This document shows, piece by piece, positions 5,982-6,401 of a stretch of DNA of 6,401 nt; positions within the stretch are counted from its first letter, which is position 1, and the number at the start of each line of letters is the position of its first letter. Both the position numbers and the translations under genes were made by a program. The notes below the pieces were generated by a model. The model did not search any database, was not told the DNA's origin, and worked only from the letters and a program-made list of their open reading frames with translations. The DNA is from Beijerinckiaceae bacterium. GTDB lineage: Bacteria > Pseudomonadota > Alphaproteobacteria > Rhizobiales > Beijerinckiaceae. The DNA lies in contig CANCSY010000186.1 in assembly GCA_947380915.1 (NCBI GenBank), forward strand, positions 1-6,401, given 5' to 3'.

Positions 5982-6401
5982 GTGGATTGATTCCAACACT
6001 TGGTGCCCTCGTGTCGCCGCCGCGATAATTTTGTCCGGGTCCGCCCTCCAAACGAAGCGCTTTGGCTGCCGGTTATGGTCGGCGACGAACCGGTTTATGG
6101 CCGCTTGAAGATCGACTACGCCGTTGAAGACACCCCGTTTGAGACGGCGTCTTGTCAGGATGGCGAAGAAGCCCTCGACGGCGTTGATCCAGCTTGCCGA
6201 GGTCGGCGTGAAGTGGAAGGTCCAGCGCGGATGCCGGGCCAGCCATTCTATGACCTTTGGGTGCTTGTGGGTTGCGTAATTGTCGAGGATGGCATGAACG
6301 CTTTTGTCGCTCGGAACCTCGCGTTCGACAGCGTTCAAGAACCGAATGAATTCTTGATGACGGTGGCGCTGCATGCAGCGCCCGATCACCTTCCCCTCCA
6401 G
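5979..6401 (-). CDS. IS630-family transposase, C-terminal part (runs off window)
   Basis: The frame is open from the last base of the window to TAG 5979-5981, giving 140 residues. It shows the C-terminal half of an IS630/Tc1-type DDE transposase. ILDNYATHKHPKV carries the second catalytic Asp, and TPTSASWINAVEGFF carries the catalytic Glu, with 35 residues between them. The protein ends with FVWRADPDKIIAAATRGHQV and ESIH, the usual tail of this family. The first catalytic Asp and the DNA-binding domain lie beyond the window. The enzyme cuts and joins element ends at TA targets. The reading frame shows no internal damage, but sequence beyond the stop is hlyD rather than the element's terminal inverted repeat. 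This copy therefore appears truncated at its 3' end and probably cannot move by itself. Confidence 0.9.
   Translation of the reverse strand: MEGKVIGRCMQRHRHQEFIRFLNAVEREVPSDKSVHAILDNYATHKHPKVIEWLARHPRWTFHFTPTSASWINAVEGFFAILTRRRLKRGVFNGVVDLQAAINRFVADHNRQPKRFVWRADPDKIIAAATRGHQVLESIH
5979..6401 (-). mobile_element. Truncated IS630-family element
   Basis: The element enters from the right edge and stops at or within a few bases of the transposase stop codon. In IS630 elements some non-coding bases and the terminal inverted repeat follow that stop; here the next codons in another frame already read as HlyD (LAPQDIDQ). The junction lies around 5976-5990. The missing end suggests a deletion or recombination after insertion. 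The other end is outside the window. Confidence 0.7.
6365..6382. repeat. Perfect 18-base palindrome inside the IS630 transposase gene
   Basis: GGCGCTGCATGCAGCGCC equals its own reverse complement. It encodes the residues around GRCMQRH, a segment that looks normal for IS630 transposases, so the palindrome may be a by-product of coding constraint plus high GC. No function is claimed. Confidence 0.4.

Overview
The window looks like part of an accessory region from a GC-rich alphaproteobacterium, most likely of the Rhizobiales (Bradyrhizobium-like). The gene content supports this: a Flp-type pilin, a CpaC-type secretin and TadE/TadG-like proteins, with a HlyD/PrsE-type membrane fusion protein remnant and IS21 and IS630 debris at the edges. 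The genus is inferred from protein flavour and is not proven.

Layout, left to right. Bases 1-147 are the right end of an IS21-family element: the last codons of IstB, then terminal direct repeats. It abuts a + strand gene for a TadG-like protein, which has lost its N-terminal part (148-823). That reading frame overlaps by one base a complete tadE-like gene (823-1242). A gene-free stretch of about 410 bases with a hairpin separates this + strand pair from a convergent minus-strand group. In its own transcription order the minus-strand group is: a TPR lipoprotein of TadD type (5019-4414), the outer-membrane secretin CpaC/RcpA (4323-2701), a small conserved-looking lipoprotein (2701-2261), a possible 32-residue basic peptide (2253-2155) and the Flp major pilin (1869-1654). 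Upstream of tadD lie about 640 bases without a gene, including an AT-rich promoter-like zone. The right end holds the C-terminal remnant of a HlyD-type secretion adaptor, frameshifted and cut off by the 3' end of an IS630-family transposase, whose gene runs off the window.

How the genes work together. Flp pilin is the structural subunit of the Tad (tight adherence) pilus. CpaC forms the outer-membrane channel, TadD is a lipoprotein needed for assembly, and TadE/TadG are minor pseudopilin-like or envelope components. The motor ATPase (CpaF/TadA), CpaE, the TadB/TadC platform proteins, CpaB and the prepilin peptidase CpaA are not here. The window is therefore a partial Tad locus, and its function depends on genes elsewhere. 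The insertion-sequence remnants at both ends and two broken genes point to an eroding or rearranged accessory region. I found no convincing previously undescribed system. The points most worth a second look are the truncated tadG, the IS630/hlyD junction, the tiny charged ORF and the pilin leader.
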